64,000 bases of DNA, taken from NCBI GenBank assembly GCA_016931115.1, contig JAFGFM010000088.1, positions 1 to 64,000 on the forward strand, in the 5' to 3' direction. The translations under genes and the position numbers were made by a program. The notes beneath the pieces were generated by a model. The model saw nothing but the letters and a program-made list of their open reading frames with translations, had not been told where the DNA came from and searched no databases. The stretch's first letter is position 1, and each line of letters opens with the position of its first letter. This stretch comes from Deltaproteobacteria bacterium (GTDB lineage Bacteria; Desulfobacterota; DSM-4660; Desulfatiglandales; HGW-15). Positions 16,921 to 25,030 of the stretch are shown here, piece after piece.

Positions 16921-17295
16921 CTAAATCATCATTGATTTCCAGCTAATTCGTCTATCATTTGCTGCTATCCGCATATCCATGTTTGAAAAAGTAGTATTGC
17001 AGTCATCTCTCCGGTCTTTCCCGGTTCTCCTTTCACTTAATGACCTGCGATCAGCCCCGTAGCGCCTCTCAGGGATATGGTTTGAATAGGAGAAATATCT
17101 CCTGTCAACACCAGATCGCCTTCCTCCATTATCCTTTAATTCAGATTTAAAAAACTTTTCCATATGTAATAGATTCCTGAACATTAACGGATTGCGTTCT
17201 CCCTGATGAGAAATGGCCTGAAAAAGGATCTTTCGTAAAACCTGCAAATGAAAGAGGCATACCCTTTTGAGAGGCCCATATCCCTCAGACGGCAA
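16921..17295 (-). CDS. Small basic protein with repeated RRxGxDRR motifs
   Basis: Up to 124 residues; the first ~40 look less protein-like and a start at MFRNLLHMEKFF (17184) or MEKFF (17163) is plausible. The recognisable part repeats RRSGVDRRYF, ERRYGADRRS, ERRTGKDRRD and NDRRISWK, a pattern seen in small uncharacterised proteins of sulfate reducers and relatives. It is very Arg-rich and without cysteine pairs. It lies between two PEP-CTERM genes on the same strand. I do not know its function; nucleic-acid or polyanion binding is only a guess from charge. Confidence 0.55.
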   Translation of the reverse strand: MPSEGYGPLKRVCLFHLQVLRKILFQAISHQGERNPLMFRNLLHMEKFFKSELKDNGGRRSGVDRRYFSYSNHIPERRYGADRRSLSERRTGKDRRDDCNTTFSNMDMRIAANDRRISWKSMMI

Positions 17296-17394
17296 TATAC
17301 ATGCAACGGATTAAGATAATGTTTTATTGTTCCCATATTTTTTACTTCTTTATACTTAAACTTTAGGCCTTACAAATAAAATCTATAACATATA

Positions 17395-18159
17395 CTAGTT
17401 CTTGAAAAATTTACGTCTGCCAATACCTGCAAGCCCGACCAATGCGGCGCCAAGAAGAAGCATAGGTGTTGGTTCAGGGACAGATGCGCCCCCCTCAATG
17501 GAATCATTACCACAATCTTGACTCCATTTCAGCCCAATGATATCACCATATTCACCAAGTGATGCCAGCTCGATTTTATATAATAAATACCCTCCATCTC
17601 CTGCATTACTCAAGTCAACCGTGCTATCATCAGCAATTGAGTTTCCATTAGCTTTATATAAAACTTCCTGGCCATTTCTATAAATAAAGTTTGTAGGCCA
17701 AATATTTTCTGGAAATAAAATATAATTAGAAATGTTACTGTCAGTATAGGCGGGAAGCTGATATAGAATTCCATCGCTTGTATCAAATACAAATTCCCAA
17801 TCTTCTCCATTTGTATAATTGTCTATCTTATAACCATCGGAAGAAGACCCTGAGGGGCTCCATCCGTCAGTGCTTATAAAAAGATCACCATATTTTGATC
17901 CATATGTTGGAAAATCACGAGTATCTGACGTACTTTCTTTAAAGTTCGTGTTTATTTTCACATTCATAAAACCACCGCTGAATGTGACATCCATATTATC
18001 AATTTGAAAAACATTGGTATTGGAAGATTGAATTACATCTCCATAACCATTGTCATCTGAGCCAATGTAGTTATCATCTATAATCTCAGCAGATACGTTA
18101 CCGCTTGATAAAAATACTACTAGTAACAAAAACATTAAAATTTTCAGGTTCCTTTTCAT
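17395..18159 (-). CDS. PEP-CTERM sorting-domain protein 2
   Basis: 254 residues: signal peptide (LKILMFLLLVVFLSS ending NVSA), an acidic Ser/Asp/Asn/Gly-rich mature region, a CGND motif (WSQDCGNDSIEG) and the anchor VPEPTPMLLLGAALVGLAG followed by the basic tail GRRKFFKN. The CGND-then-anchor layout is common in PEP-CTERM proteins of this group. The GGAGGAG site lies right before ATG 18159. It is driven by a near-perfect -24/-12 promoter at 18227-18243 with an upstream box at 18358, so expression is probably under the PrsR-like activator. Confidence 0.9.
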   Translation of the reverse strand: MKRNLKILMFLLLVVFLSSGNVSAEIIDDNYIGSDDNGYGDVIQSSNTNVFQIDNMDVTFSGGFMNVKINTNFKESTSDTRDFPTYGSKYGDLFISTDGWSPSGSSSDGYKIDNYTNGEDWEFVFDTSDGILYQLPAYTDSNISNYILFPENIWPTNFIYRNGQEVLYKANGNSIADDSTVDLSNAGDGGYLLYKIELASLGEYGDIIGLKWSQDCGNDSIEGGASVPEPTPMLLLGAALVGLAGIGRRKFFKN

Positions 18160-18226
18160 TACTCCTCCTTCACTCCTAATCTCTGTATATCAACCTTAAA
18201 AATAATTTCATAATCTGCATTGGATA

Positions 18227-18243
18227 TAGCAACAGGTGTGCCA
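18227..18243 (-). promoter_or_regulatory. Sigma-54 promoter of PEP-CTERM gene 2
   Basis: The minus strand reads TGGCACACCTGTTGCTA, matching the consensus TGGCAC-N5-TTGCT exactly. About 70 bp upstream of the start codon. Confidence 0.8.
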
Positions 18244-18357
18244 TAGTTTTTTATATGATTAAAATATTGCAACTCTCTTTTTTATGTTGCTATTTCAATT
18301 AGTTACCGTCGTCAGCAAAAAATGATAAAACTGAAAAAAATGGCCATAAATGAAAAG

Positions 18358-18373
18358 TATGTAAAACATTTCC
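18358..18373. promoter_or_regulatory. GTAAAACA box upstream of PEP-CTERM gene 2
   Basis: TATGTAAAACATTTCC, 115 bp upstream of the -24 element. It matches the box at 19056 (ATGTAAAACATTACC) and resembles that at 8209. Confidence 0.55.
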
Positions 18374-18477
18374 ATTTTTATAGGTAATCGGCTTCCTAAT
18401 TGGGGCAATAGATTACATAGGACGATTGATATAGTTACAAATAGGGTTGATCGATACGCGCAAGAAGCAGGGAGGAG

Positions 18478-18560
18478 ATAAAAGCTGAAAGCGCAAAGGT
18501 GGAGGCTGAAAGGTCAAAGCTCAAGGCTCAAAGGCGAAAGCTAAAGGGTAAGAGGCTACA
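18478..18560. repeat. Heptamer array, CTGAAAG/CTCAAAG units
   Basis: Purine-rich units CTGAAAG, GCTCAAG, GCTCAAA, GGCGAAA, GCTAAAG at 7 nt spacing, between the promoter region of PEP-CTERM gene 2 and the terminator of the mini PEP-CTERM gene. Confidence 0.7.
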
Positions 18561-18592
18561 TGGTAAAAATTCTAAGACCAAAAGATAAAGAA

Positions 18593-18628
18593 AATGTGGG
18601 AAAAGGCATCTCCACCTTTTCCCACATT
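18593..18628 (-). terminator. Rho-independent terminator of the mini PEP-CTERM gene
   Basis: Perfect 14 bp stem AATGTGGGAAAAGG / CCTTTTCCCACATT with an 8 nt loop, followed on minus by TTCTTT. It lies 24 bp after the stop codon. Confidence 0.85.
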
Positions 18629-18651
18629 ATTTATATTACAAAACTATAAGA

Positions 18652-18819
18652 TTATTTTATAAATTTTCTGCGTCCAAATGCTGCCAGACCTATGAGGCCA
18701 GCACCAAGAAGAAGCATTGTTGATGGTTCAGGCACTTCATTTACAGGAACCGCATAAACACTACCGGTAAACAATAAAAAGATTACGACTGTTGATACTA
18801 GTAATTTTAAACCCTTCAT
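18652..18819 (-). CDS. Miniature PEP-CTERM protein (signal peptide directly joined to sorting anchor)
   Basis: 55 residues from the ATG at 18819, which has GAGGGA 6 nt upstream; an ATG two codons earlier (18825) is too close to that site. The protein is a signal peptide (LKLLVSTVVIFLLFTGSVYA), about five residues (VPVNE), and at once the anchor VPEPSTMLLLGAGLIGLAAF with basic tail GRRKFIK. So after both cleavages almost nothing would remain. It has its own -24/-12 promoter, upstream inverted box and strong terminator, which argues for a maintained monocistronic gene rather than a fragment. Confidence 0.8.
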   Translation of the reverse strand: MKGLKLLVSTVVIFLLFTGSVYAVPVNEVPEPSTMLLLGAGLIGLAAFGRRKFIK

Positions 18820-18922
18820 TTTCATTCCCTCTTTTCTTTTAAAAACTAATATTTATAAATCTGCATCTAATCCGGTAAATTGTTAAACTCTGCATTAAAT
18901 CTTTTTGATGATATCCTGTATA

Positions 18923-18938
18923 AGCAACGGGTATGCCA
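18923..18938 (-). promoter_or_regulatory. Sigma-54 promoter of the mini PEP-CTERM gene
   Basis: The minus strand reads TGGCATACCCGTTGCT; GG and GC are 10 nt apart. It lies about 105 bp before the start codon. Confidence 0.75.
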
Positions 18939-19055
18939 CCGAATCAGTAAGGTTGCCTTATTTTGAAAAAATCATTTTTATGCATTTATTTCAACATGTT
19001 ATAATATTATTATTTTTTCGTTTTTAAGTCATGAAGATATGAAATTAGGCCTAAT

Positions 19056-19114
19056 ATGTAAAACATTACCAATTAATAATGAAAATCTCTTCCATATGTG
19101 GTAATTTTTTACAT
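19056..19114. promoter_or_regulatory. Inverted ATGTAAAACATTACC box, candidate activator site
   Basis: Arms ATGTAAAACATTACC (19056-19070) and GGTAATTTTTTACAT (19100-19114) are complementary at 14 of 15 positions and separated by 29 nt. The near arm is 118 bp upstream of the -24 element, a typical distance for a sigma-54 enhancer. Confidence 0.6.
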
Positions 19115-19132
19115 AACAGAAAATGAACGGTA

Positions 19133-19225
19133 AAATTCAAAGGGACAAGGTGCAGGGCACAAAGCACAGGGTTATAGGTATAATACTGGGAAGGTAAGCA
19201 TAAATTAGAAGACAGGAGACATTGG
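19133..19225. repeat. Heptamer array, purine-rich arm
   Basis: AAGGTGC/AGGGCAC units and then GACAGGA, GACATTG, GTCAGAG units at 7 nt spacing. The complementary arm is at 19440-19568. Confidence 0.65.
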
Positions 19226-19345
19226 TCAGAGGTCAGCATACAAAACTACTTCTCGTTTGTGGATATATATAATCCTCATATTTTCTGGTGTAATAACCAT
19301 CTTCTCTGAATCAAGCATCTTCTGAAAAGCAGGCACGAGGGGCAC
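19226..19345 (-). CDS. Possible 39-residue ORF or gene remnant between heptamer arms
   Basis: A GTG-started frame (19345) reads VPLVPAFQKMLDSEKMVITP and then ENMRIIYIHKREVV before stopping in the flanking repeat. The residue pattern is protein-like, but no family is recognised. It occupies the same kind of position between repeat arms as the four-helix-bundle genes. It may be the 3' end of a decayed gene. Intergenic 19346-19570 otherwise holds repeats only. Confidence 0.25.
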   Translation of the reverse strand: MPLVPAFQKMLDSEKMVITPENMRIIYIHKREVVLYADL

Positions 19346-19400
19346 CTAAGGTGAAGGTTGAAAGCTCAAGGTTCAAGACTGAAGGTTATAATTATAGATT
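19346..19400. repeat. Heptamer array, GTTCAAG/GCTCAAG units
   Basis: GGTTGAA, AGCTCAA, GGTTCAA, GACTGAA at 7 nt spacing; purine-rich sense. Confidence 0.6.
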
Positions 19401-19439
19401 ATGAGTAAGTAACAGGGAAAAGGGGTTTTGTTGTTTGCA

Positions 19440-19568
19440 GCTGAATTCTGACCACGGTCTTCTGACTTCTGTCTCCTACCAACTGTCTACTGACCTCTGT
19501 CTTCTGACTTCTACCTTCTGTCCCCCTCTTCCAGCCTCCAGCCTATAGTCTACAGCCTATAGCCTATT
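19440..19568. repeat. Heptamer array, GACTTCT/GTCTCCT units, pyrimidine-rich arm
   Basis: One of the clearest arrays: GACTTCT, GTCTCCT, ACCAACT, GTCTACT, GACCTCT, GTCTTCT, GACTTCT, ACCTTCT in exact 7 nt register, then GCCTATA-type units up to the stop of the gene at 19571. Confidence 0.85.
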
Positions 19569-19570
19569 CT

Positions 19571-20974
19571 TCACTGCTTTATCCCAAACTCCTGCATTCG
19601 GTTTATAAGGGTCTTATAGCTCACACCCAGTATTTCTGCTGCCTTTGTCCTGTTCCACCTGGTCTTATTAAGAATATCCAGTATAGCCTCATGCTCCTTT
19701 TCAGATACATATGCCTTGCTGATCTTTCTTAAGGAATATTCCTGCTCCTTGAACATTTTGAGTTGCCTCAAATGTTCAGGGTCTTCACCGGGCACGTCAA
19801 CTGTATTAGCGGGAATCTGCTTTACAGAGGCATCCATATTGGACTGATCAAGCTCCTGAAAGATAAAGCTCCAGTCTGATACAGCAATGGCCCTGCGCAT
19901 GATATTCTCAAGCTCCCTGATATTCCCGGGCCAGTTGTATGAGACCAGAAAATCAAGGACCCTTTCTGGCAGTTCACTGATCTTCTTTTTATACTCAAAG
20001 CAGTATTTATTAAGGAAAAAATGTATGAGCAGGGGGATATCATCCCTTCTCTCCCTTAAAGGGGGTACCCTGATCTGCATGATGTTGAGGCGATAGAAGA
20101 GGTCATTCCTGAATTGGCCGTTCTGCACCTTTTTCCACAGGTCTGCGTTGGTTGCGGCAACCACCCTTGTATCTACAATCTTCTGATCGGTTGAACCCAG
20201 CCTTGAGAACTCCTTGTCTTCAAACACCTGAAGAAATTTTACCTGCAATGAAAATGAGATATCACCTATTTCATCTACAAACAGGGTACCCCCATTTGCC
20301 ATCTCAAGGCGGCCAGGTTTATCCTTGTACGCATCTGTAAATGCCCCCTTCTGAAAACCGAAGATCTCACTTTCAAGAAGTTCATCAGGCAGGGATGTGC
20401 AGTCTACCTTTACAAGCGGCCCCATCTTTCTGGGGGAATGAAAATGTATAGAGCGTGCAACCAGCTCCTTACCTGTGCCTGTTTCACCTGTAACAAGCAC
20501 GGTGATATCCTTTTCCGCCACCCTCCTGATCTTTCTCCTTACATCCACAATCCCCTTGCTCTTGCCGATTATAAATGTTGTATCGGGCCTGTGAGCATGT
20601 TCTTTGCTGTAGACAAGCGCCTCATCCACTGTATTTTCAAGGGTTTTCTGTTCAGCGCCAGGCGTAAGAAAATGAACGCCCTCAAACGGCGCAAAGCATT
20701 CACCCGCCGGAAGACACTCCTCTGATGAGGTTAAGACAGGTGTCACAGGATTAAGTATCTTGATCTTCTGTATTGCCTTTAATGAGGAGTCCGCATCCAG
20801 CAAGGGGTCAAGGATAACAAGATCAGGCTTAAGGCTATTGAGGTGATCAATGCCTGAATTGTGATCAATAGAGACACATGACCTTACCTGCGCACTGTTC
20901 AGCCTGGCCTCTATATCCTTTGCATGTTCCGGGTGTTCTGATTCTAATAGCACAACATTGATGTCAGAGATCAT
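19571..20974 (-). CDS. prsR: PrsR-like sigma-54 response regulator of the PEP-CTERM system
   Basis: 467 residues: a divergent receiver domain (residues 5-115; the phospho-acceptor Asp is in DLVILDPLLD, but the acidic pocket is LLESEHPE rather than DD), a linker, the AAA+ domain with Walker A VTGETGTGKELVARS and Walker B GTLFVDEIGDISF, and a Fis-type HTH (LDILNKTRWNRTKAAEILGV). The sigma-54 contact loop reads GAFTDA, not GAFTGA. Domain order, length and neighbours (exosortase, PrsT-like lipoprotein, sensor kinase) fit the PEP-CTERM response regulator PrsR, the likely activator of the -24/-12 promoters at 8 and 18 kb. Confidence 0.8.
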   Translation of the reverse strand: MISDINVVLLESEHPEHAKDIEARLNSAQVRSCVSIDHNSGIDHLNSLKPDLVILDPLLDADSSLKAIQKIKILNPVTPVLTSSEECLPAGECFAPFEGVHFLTPGAEQKTLENTVDEALVYSKEHAHRPDTTFIIGKSKGIVDVRRKIRRVAEKDITVLVTGETGTGKELVARSIHFHSPRKMGPLVKVDCTSLPDELLESEIFGFQKGAFTDAYKDKPGRLEMANGGTLFVDEIGDISFSLQVKFLQVFEDKEFSRLGSTDQKIVDTRVVAATNADLWKKVQNGQFRNDLFYRLNIMQIRVPPLRERRDDIPLLIHFFLNKYCFEYKKKISELPERVLDFLVSYNWPGNIRELENIMRRAIAVSDWSFIFQELDQSNMDASVKQIPANTVDVPGEDPEHLRQLKMFKEQEYSLRKISKAYVSEKEHEAILDILNKTRWNRTKAAEILGVSYKTLINRMQEFGIKQ

Positions 20975-20999
20975 TTTATTCCCCTTTAGAAATCCACTG

Positions 21000-23435
21000 T
21001 CAGTTTGCCAGCGCCTGGAATAACATACTGCTCAAGGCAGAGGCGCCACAGGGTTTTGTCAGATAACCCTTAATTGCCTGTCTTATATCATCATCAATAC
21101 CGTTTGGGCCTTCGCTCTCATAACCTGAGATAATGATAATTTTTGCAGCAGGGTCTATCTTAAGCAGGTTCGCGATGCAACGGGCGCCATCCATATCAGG
21201 CATGTTCCTGTCTATCAGCACCAGGTCAGGCGCCCACTCTTTATAGGCTGATATTGCCTCTGTAGACCTGCTGATTCCCATTGCCTGGTAACCCAGCTGT
21301 TTCACCAGGTTTGACATGGAGTCAAGCACAGATTCCTCATCATCAATAATAAGTATCTTCTGGCCTGAACCCCTTACAGGCTTATCCCTTACCTCCTGTA
21401 TTCGCTCAAGTTTACCCTTTGAAACAGGAAGGGTTATCTTGAATGAGGTGCCCTTACCCACCTTTGATGCAACAGTAATGGTGCCCTTATGCTGCTCAAA
21501 AATACCATGGGTTGTTGATAACCCCAGCCCTGTGCCGGCCCCCACCTCCTTTAATGTGAAAAAGGGATCAAAGATCTTGTCAATAACCTCCTCTTCAATC
21601 CCGTGCCCTGTATCAGTTACATATGTCACAACCTTATTATTTATCTTTTTTGCTTTTACTGTAAGGTCACCGCCATTGGGCATTGCATCCCTTGCGTTTG
21701 TAAAGAGGTTCATGAATGCCTGGCTTAAGAGTGAGATGTTCCCCCTTACCTGCAGATCATCTTCAAGTATCATCTTTATCCTGATATTCTTGTTAAAGAC
21801 CTTTTCGATGATATCATGTGTCTTCATGATAACCTCTGCAAGATCAATCTCCTCCATTTCAAGGGCCCACCCCTGCTTGGCAAAATGTAAAAGGTTGTTA
21901 ATGAGGCCAACCCCCCTGTCAATGGAGCTGTATATATTTTTTGTAAGCTCCTTTACCTCGGGCTTTTCACCATATACAACCTCAAGATATTCCACATTGC
22001 CAGATATGGCCTGGAGAATATTCCTGAAATTATGGGCAGTGCCCCCTGCAAAGGCCCCTATGGACTTCATTTTCTGGGCAGCAAAAAGCTGCTCCTGAAG
22101 CGCCTTCTGTTCTAACTCCGCATTCTTTTTTTCGGTTATATCATCAAAAATTGCTACAAGCTCATTATCAGGAAGGGGGCATATGTAGTACTCCCTCCAG
22201 CTTTTTCTGTTTTCACGCTTTTCTATGGTTATCGGGCATCTTTCAGCCTTTCCCGTGTTCCAGACCTTTTCAAGCCTCTGGATCAGACCTGCCTCCTTCA
22301 GTTCGGGGAGAACATCAATAACACTTTTACCTATGGCATCCTTCTTGTTTATATTATCTATTTTTGAATCCGCCTTATTGATGTCAAGGATAAGAAAATC
22401 CCTGCCATCATCAACAACCTTGAAGATAATCACCCCACTGTTAAGGTTATTAAACATTGCCCTGAAGCGCTTTTCACTCTCGCTCAGCATCTTTTCAGCA
22501 TCATTCAGATCGCTTGTCTGCTGCTCTATAATGGTTTCAAGGTTACGATACAGCATGGCGTTTTCTATAGCGATTGCAGCGGTGCTGCACAGGGCTGTTA
22601 CAAGGGCAAGGTCATCCTCCCTGAAACCGTACGGGATCTTTATTGAGTCTACATAAAGCACCCCCAGCACCTTTTCCCTGCTGACTAACGGGGCACACAT
22701 GACAGACTTAACATGCATGAGCTCCATGCTCTCAGAGACATCAGCATCATCCTGGCCGAATGTATCAAGGATGGTAAGAGGCTTGCCGCTCCTTATAACC
22801 CCGTCAACTATTGTTTTGCTGTAGCTGTATGAGACTGAACCATCGTCAGCTGATTTTGCTATGCGGGATATCACATTGGTAAACTCGCCTGTATCACTGT
22901 CCACCAGTATGATAAAACCCCTGTCTATCCGTTTGAGCAGCTCAAAAAGATAATCCAGCACCTTCTGCATGATTTCATTTATATTAAGTGACTGGTTAAT
23001 TATGTTTGATACCTTGAACAGAAAATCCATGTTTTTGGGAGGGGTCATGGGCCGGTCTTTATAGGCGGTAAACATGGCAGTACTTGAGAAATGGGCGGAG
23101 AGATCTGCCATCTCACTAGGGCTGAAGACCGGATCCGCAGATATTACCCCGATAGACATGGCAACATTTCCGGCGGCAAAGGGGATCCCCTCATTGAGTT
23201 CATAGTCAATATCCGGGATAAGCTGCTTCCCTTTGAGAAATGTCCCGTTTTTACTGCCAAGGTCCCTTATAATAAATTTATCACCACTCCTGGTGATTCG
23301 AAGATGTTTTCTTGATACTGTCTTATCCATTATCTGGATATCACTGTCAGGGAGTCTGCCTATATATATGATATCTCCCTGCACATCGAGGCTTTTACCT
23401 TTTTTATCTCCATTAAGAAAAAATAATTTGAGCAT
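21000..23435 (-). CDS. Hybrid histidine kinase: FHA-GAF-PAS-HisKA-HATPase-receiver
   Basis: 811 residues, soluble. FHA domain at 20-90 (IYIGRLPDSDIQI, TVSRKHLRI, GSKNGTFLKG), GAF 150-292, PAS 320-440, phospho-acceptor His468 in FAGGTAHNFRNILQ, N box LFTNARDAMPNGG, G boxes DTGHGIEEE and GAGTGLGLS, and a C-terminal receiver with ILIIDDEE and LIDRNMPDMDG. It probably phosphorylates the receiver protein at 23445 and/or the PrsR-like regulator encoded 25 bp downstream. The usual PEP-CTERM kinase PrsK is membrane bound with a GAF domain; this protein lacks membrane segments and has FHA instead, so it is not a standard PrsK. The FHA suggests input from a phosphothreonine protein. Confidence 0.85.
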   Translation of the reverse strand: MLKLFFLNGDKKGKSLDVQGDIIYIGRLPDSDIQIMDKTVSRKHLRITRSGDKFIIRDLGSKNGTFLKGKQLIPDIDYELNEGIPFAAGNVAMSIGVISADPVFSPSEMADLSAHFSSTAMFTAYKDRPMTPPKNMDFLFKVSNIINQSLNINEIMQKVLDYLFELLKRIDRGFIILVDSDTGEFTNVISRIAKSADDGSVSYSYSKTIVDGVIRSGKPLTILDTFGQDDADVSESMELMHVKSVMCAPLVSREKVLGVLYVDSIKIPYGFREDDLALVTALCSTAAIAIENAMLYRNLETIIEQQTSDLNDAEKMLSESEKRFRAMFNNLNSGVIIFKVVDDGRDFLILDINKADSKIDNINKKDAIGKSVIDVLPELKEAGLIQRLEKVWNTGKAERCPITIEKRENRKSWREYYICPLPDNELVAIFDDITEKKNAELEQKALQEQLFAAQKMKSIGAFAGGTAHNFRNILQAISGNVEYLEVVYGEKPEVKELTKNIYSSIDRGVGLINNLLHFAKQGWALEMEEIDLAEVIMKTHDIIEKVFNKNIRIKMILEDDLQVRGNISLLSQAFMNLFTNARDAMPNGGDLTVKAKKINNKVVTYVTDTGHGIEEEVIDKIFDPFFTLKEVGAGTGLGLSTTHGIFEQHKGTITVASKVGKGTSFKITLPVSKGKLERIQEVRDKPVRGSGQKILIIDDEESVLDSMSNLVKQLGYQAMGISRSTEAISAYKEWAPDLVLIDRNMPDMDGARCIANLLKIDPAAKIIIISGYESEGPNGIDDDIRQAIKGYLTKPCGASALSSMLFQALAN

Positions 23436-23444
23436 GATTCAGGC

Positions 23445-23813
23445 CTACTTTGCCAGGAGCCTGTCAACATGTTCTTTTAATACAGCCATTTTTACCGGTT
23501 TTGACAGGACAATATCTGCCTTTTTTTCCACGGCAGCTGATTCAGGCTCTTTTCCAAAGCCTGTGATGGCTATAACAGGTATTTCCGGCCTCTTTTCCTT
23601 GAGGGTGGTAACCACCCCGACACCGCTTACAAAAGGCATAACAATATCCGTGATAACAATATCATACCCGCCCGCATCCACCTTTTTTAACCCGTCCAGA
23701 CCGTCGGTCGCAACGATCACATCATAACCGAGGTATTTAAAATTTTTAACAAAGGCAGACAAGACATCAAGGTCATCCTCAATTATTAAAATCGTTTTTC
23801 CTTCTGTGCCCAT
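23445..23813 (-). CDS. Single-domain response regulator (CheY-like)
   Basis: 122 residues, a complete receiver: acidic pair in ILIIEDDLDVL, phospho-acceptor in DIVITDIVMPFVSG, Thr in VIAITGFG and Lys in VLSKPVKMAVL. There is no output domain. It lies 9 nt upstream of the hybrid kinase on the same strand and so is likely a phosphorelay partner or an allosteric effector in the same operon. Confidence 0.85.
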   Translation of the reverse strand: MGTEGKTILIIEDDLDVLSAFVKNFKYLGYDVIVATDGLDGLKKVDAGGYDIVITDIVMPFVSGVGVVTTLKEKRPEIPVIAITGFGKEPESAAVEKKADIVLSKPVKMAVLKEHVDRLLAK

Positions 23814-23845
23814 ATCATTCTTCCTTTTTTGTGTTATTTCTGTCT

Positions 23846-25006
23846 CTACGTATATTCCCTTTCCAAATAACCAAGATCCTGTGTTTGCGTGGCTTTTGTA
23901 CCTATTGCGATGATATTGCTTTTTGCCTTTGTCTCCTTCTGGTAGTATATCCTCCCTGAATAGGCAAAATCAACCTCAAGCACATTTATTTTGCCACCTT
24001 TGCTGAATACCTTTCGCCTGATATTAATGTCTGAGTCATCCTCATTGATCCGATGGATAACCTCTTCCGCCTTGAGCTGCAACTCATCGGATAGTTCAAC
24101 AAAACCCTCTATAGCCTTTTCTGTAAAGGTAAGGTTTTTATATAACACCCTGAATCTTTTATCTATTATTTCCTGCTTTCTGCTCTTTTTTTTCGGTTTT
24201 TCACTCTTAAGCTTTATCTCTTCTATCTCTTTCTTAAGGGTATCTATCTCACTTTCTCTTGTTTCACGCAGCTCCTTCTGAGTCTTAAGACCGGATTCAA
24301 GCCTCTCCATCTCCTCCAGCAGCCCGTCTATATCTGATGAAAGATTTGCCTTTTCCCTGTTTAATTCCCCTATACTCTCCGAATACCCCTTCTCCTTTTC
24401 CTTGATATTTGAGAGCTCATTTTCATATGAAGAGAGCCTTTCCGAGAGTTTTATTATAGTACTGGTCTGTTCCTGTTCTCTTTCCTCATTGTATTTCAGG
24501 CTTTTCAGGATAAAAAATCTCAGCACAAGCAGCGCCAATGCAATAAAAAAGACAAGTATGCTGTTTGATAACCAGCTGTTATTCCTTATCCTTACCTCGG
24601 TTAAAATTTCAAGGCCGTCATTCAGTATACTATAGTTTTCAGCCGCCACATCCATATAGTTTACTATCTCATCTGAACCATTATGCTGGTATTCATTTTT
24701 ATCACCGTTCAGTTGAGCCGGATACAATACACGGTTGCCCTTTGTCTTTACTTTAATATCTGTATTGATCCCAAGCCTGTACAGGAACGCCTTTTCAATC
24801 AGGTACCCGCTGATATTTCTGTTTATTTCATCCCTTACAGCATACCTTCCTTCATATAATTCATTATCATTCTTAATAATTATAGCCGAGACCCTTTCCT
24901 CTGTTTTTTTCTGAAGATATATTTCAAGCCCGTTTAGGGTGAATATATAGAGTACAGGAGGAAAGAAGATACATAAAAAAAGAATTTTAAAAGGGAAATT
25001 TTTCAT
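23846..25006 (-). CDS. Membrane sensor-like protein with coiled coil and C-terminal RelE/ParE-like domain
   Basis: 386 residues, not a recognised family. Visible: membrane helix 7-26 (KILFLCIFFPPVLYIFTLNG), an extracytoplasmic segment of about 120 residues, a second helix near 145-168 (SNSILVFFIALALLVLRFFI), a heptad-rich coiled coil of about 100 residues, a Lys-rich hinge (EKPKKKSRKQE), and a C-terminal segment FRVLYKNLTFTEKAIEGFVE to GRIYYQKETKAKSNIIAIG that resembles the RelE/ParE fold pattern (SGRIYY, IIAIGTKATQTQDL). The layout is that of a transducer. Upstream of the receiver and kinase, it may feed the same pathway. The domain call is by eye. Confidence 0.5.
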   Translation of the reverse strand: MKNFPFKILFLCIFFPPVLYIFTLNGLEIYLQKKTEERVSAIIIKNDNELYEGRYAVRDEINRNISGYLIEKAFLYRLGINTDIKVKTKGNRVLYPAQLNGDKNEYQHNGSDEIVNYMDVAAENYSILNDGLEILTEVRIRNNSWLSNSILVFFIALALLVLRFFILKSLKYNEEREQEQTSTIIKLSERLSSYENELSNIKEKEKGYSESIGELNREKANLSSDIDGLLEEMERLESGLKTQKELRETRESEIDTLKKEIEEIKLKSEKPKKKSRKQEIIDKRFRVLYKNLTFTEKAIEGFVELSDELQLKAEEVIHRINEDDSDINIRRKVFSKGGKINVLEVDFAYSGRIYYQKETKAKSNIIAIGTKATQTQDLGYLEREYT

Positions 25007-25030
25007 TATCCTTAGAACCTATTATAGTAA

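Noticed and set aside
19440-19568. Possible CRISPR array from regularly spaced repeats
   Set aside because: The units are 7 nt, degenerate and contiguous, with no 20-40 nt repeats or unique spacers and no cas genes nearby.
21316-22098. 260-codon open frame on plus
   Set aside because: It lies fully opposite the hybrid kinase, is Ser/Phe/Pro-rich as expected from antisense of a coding frame, and has no family features.
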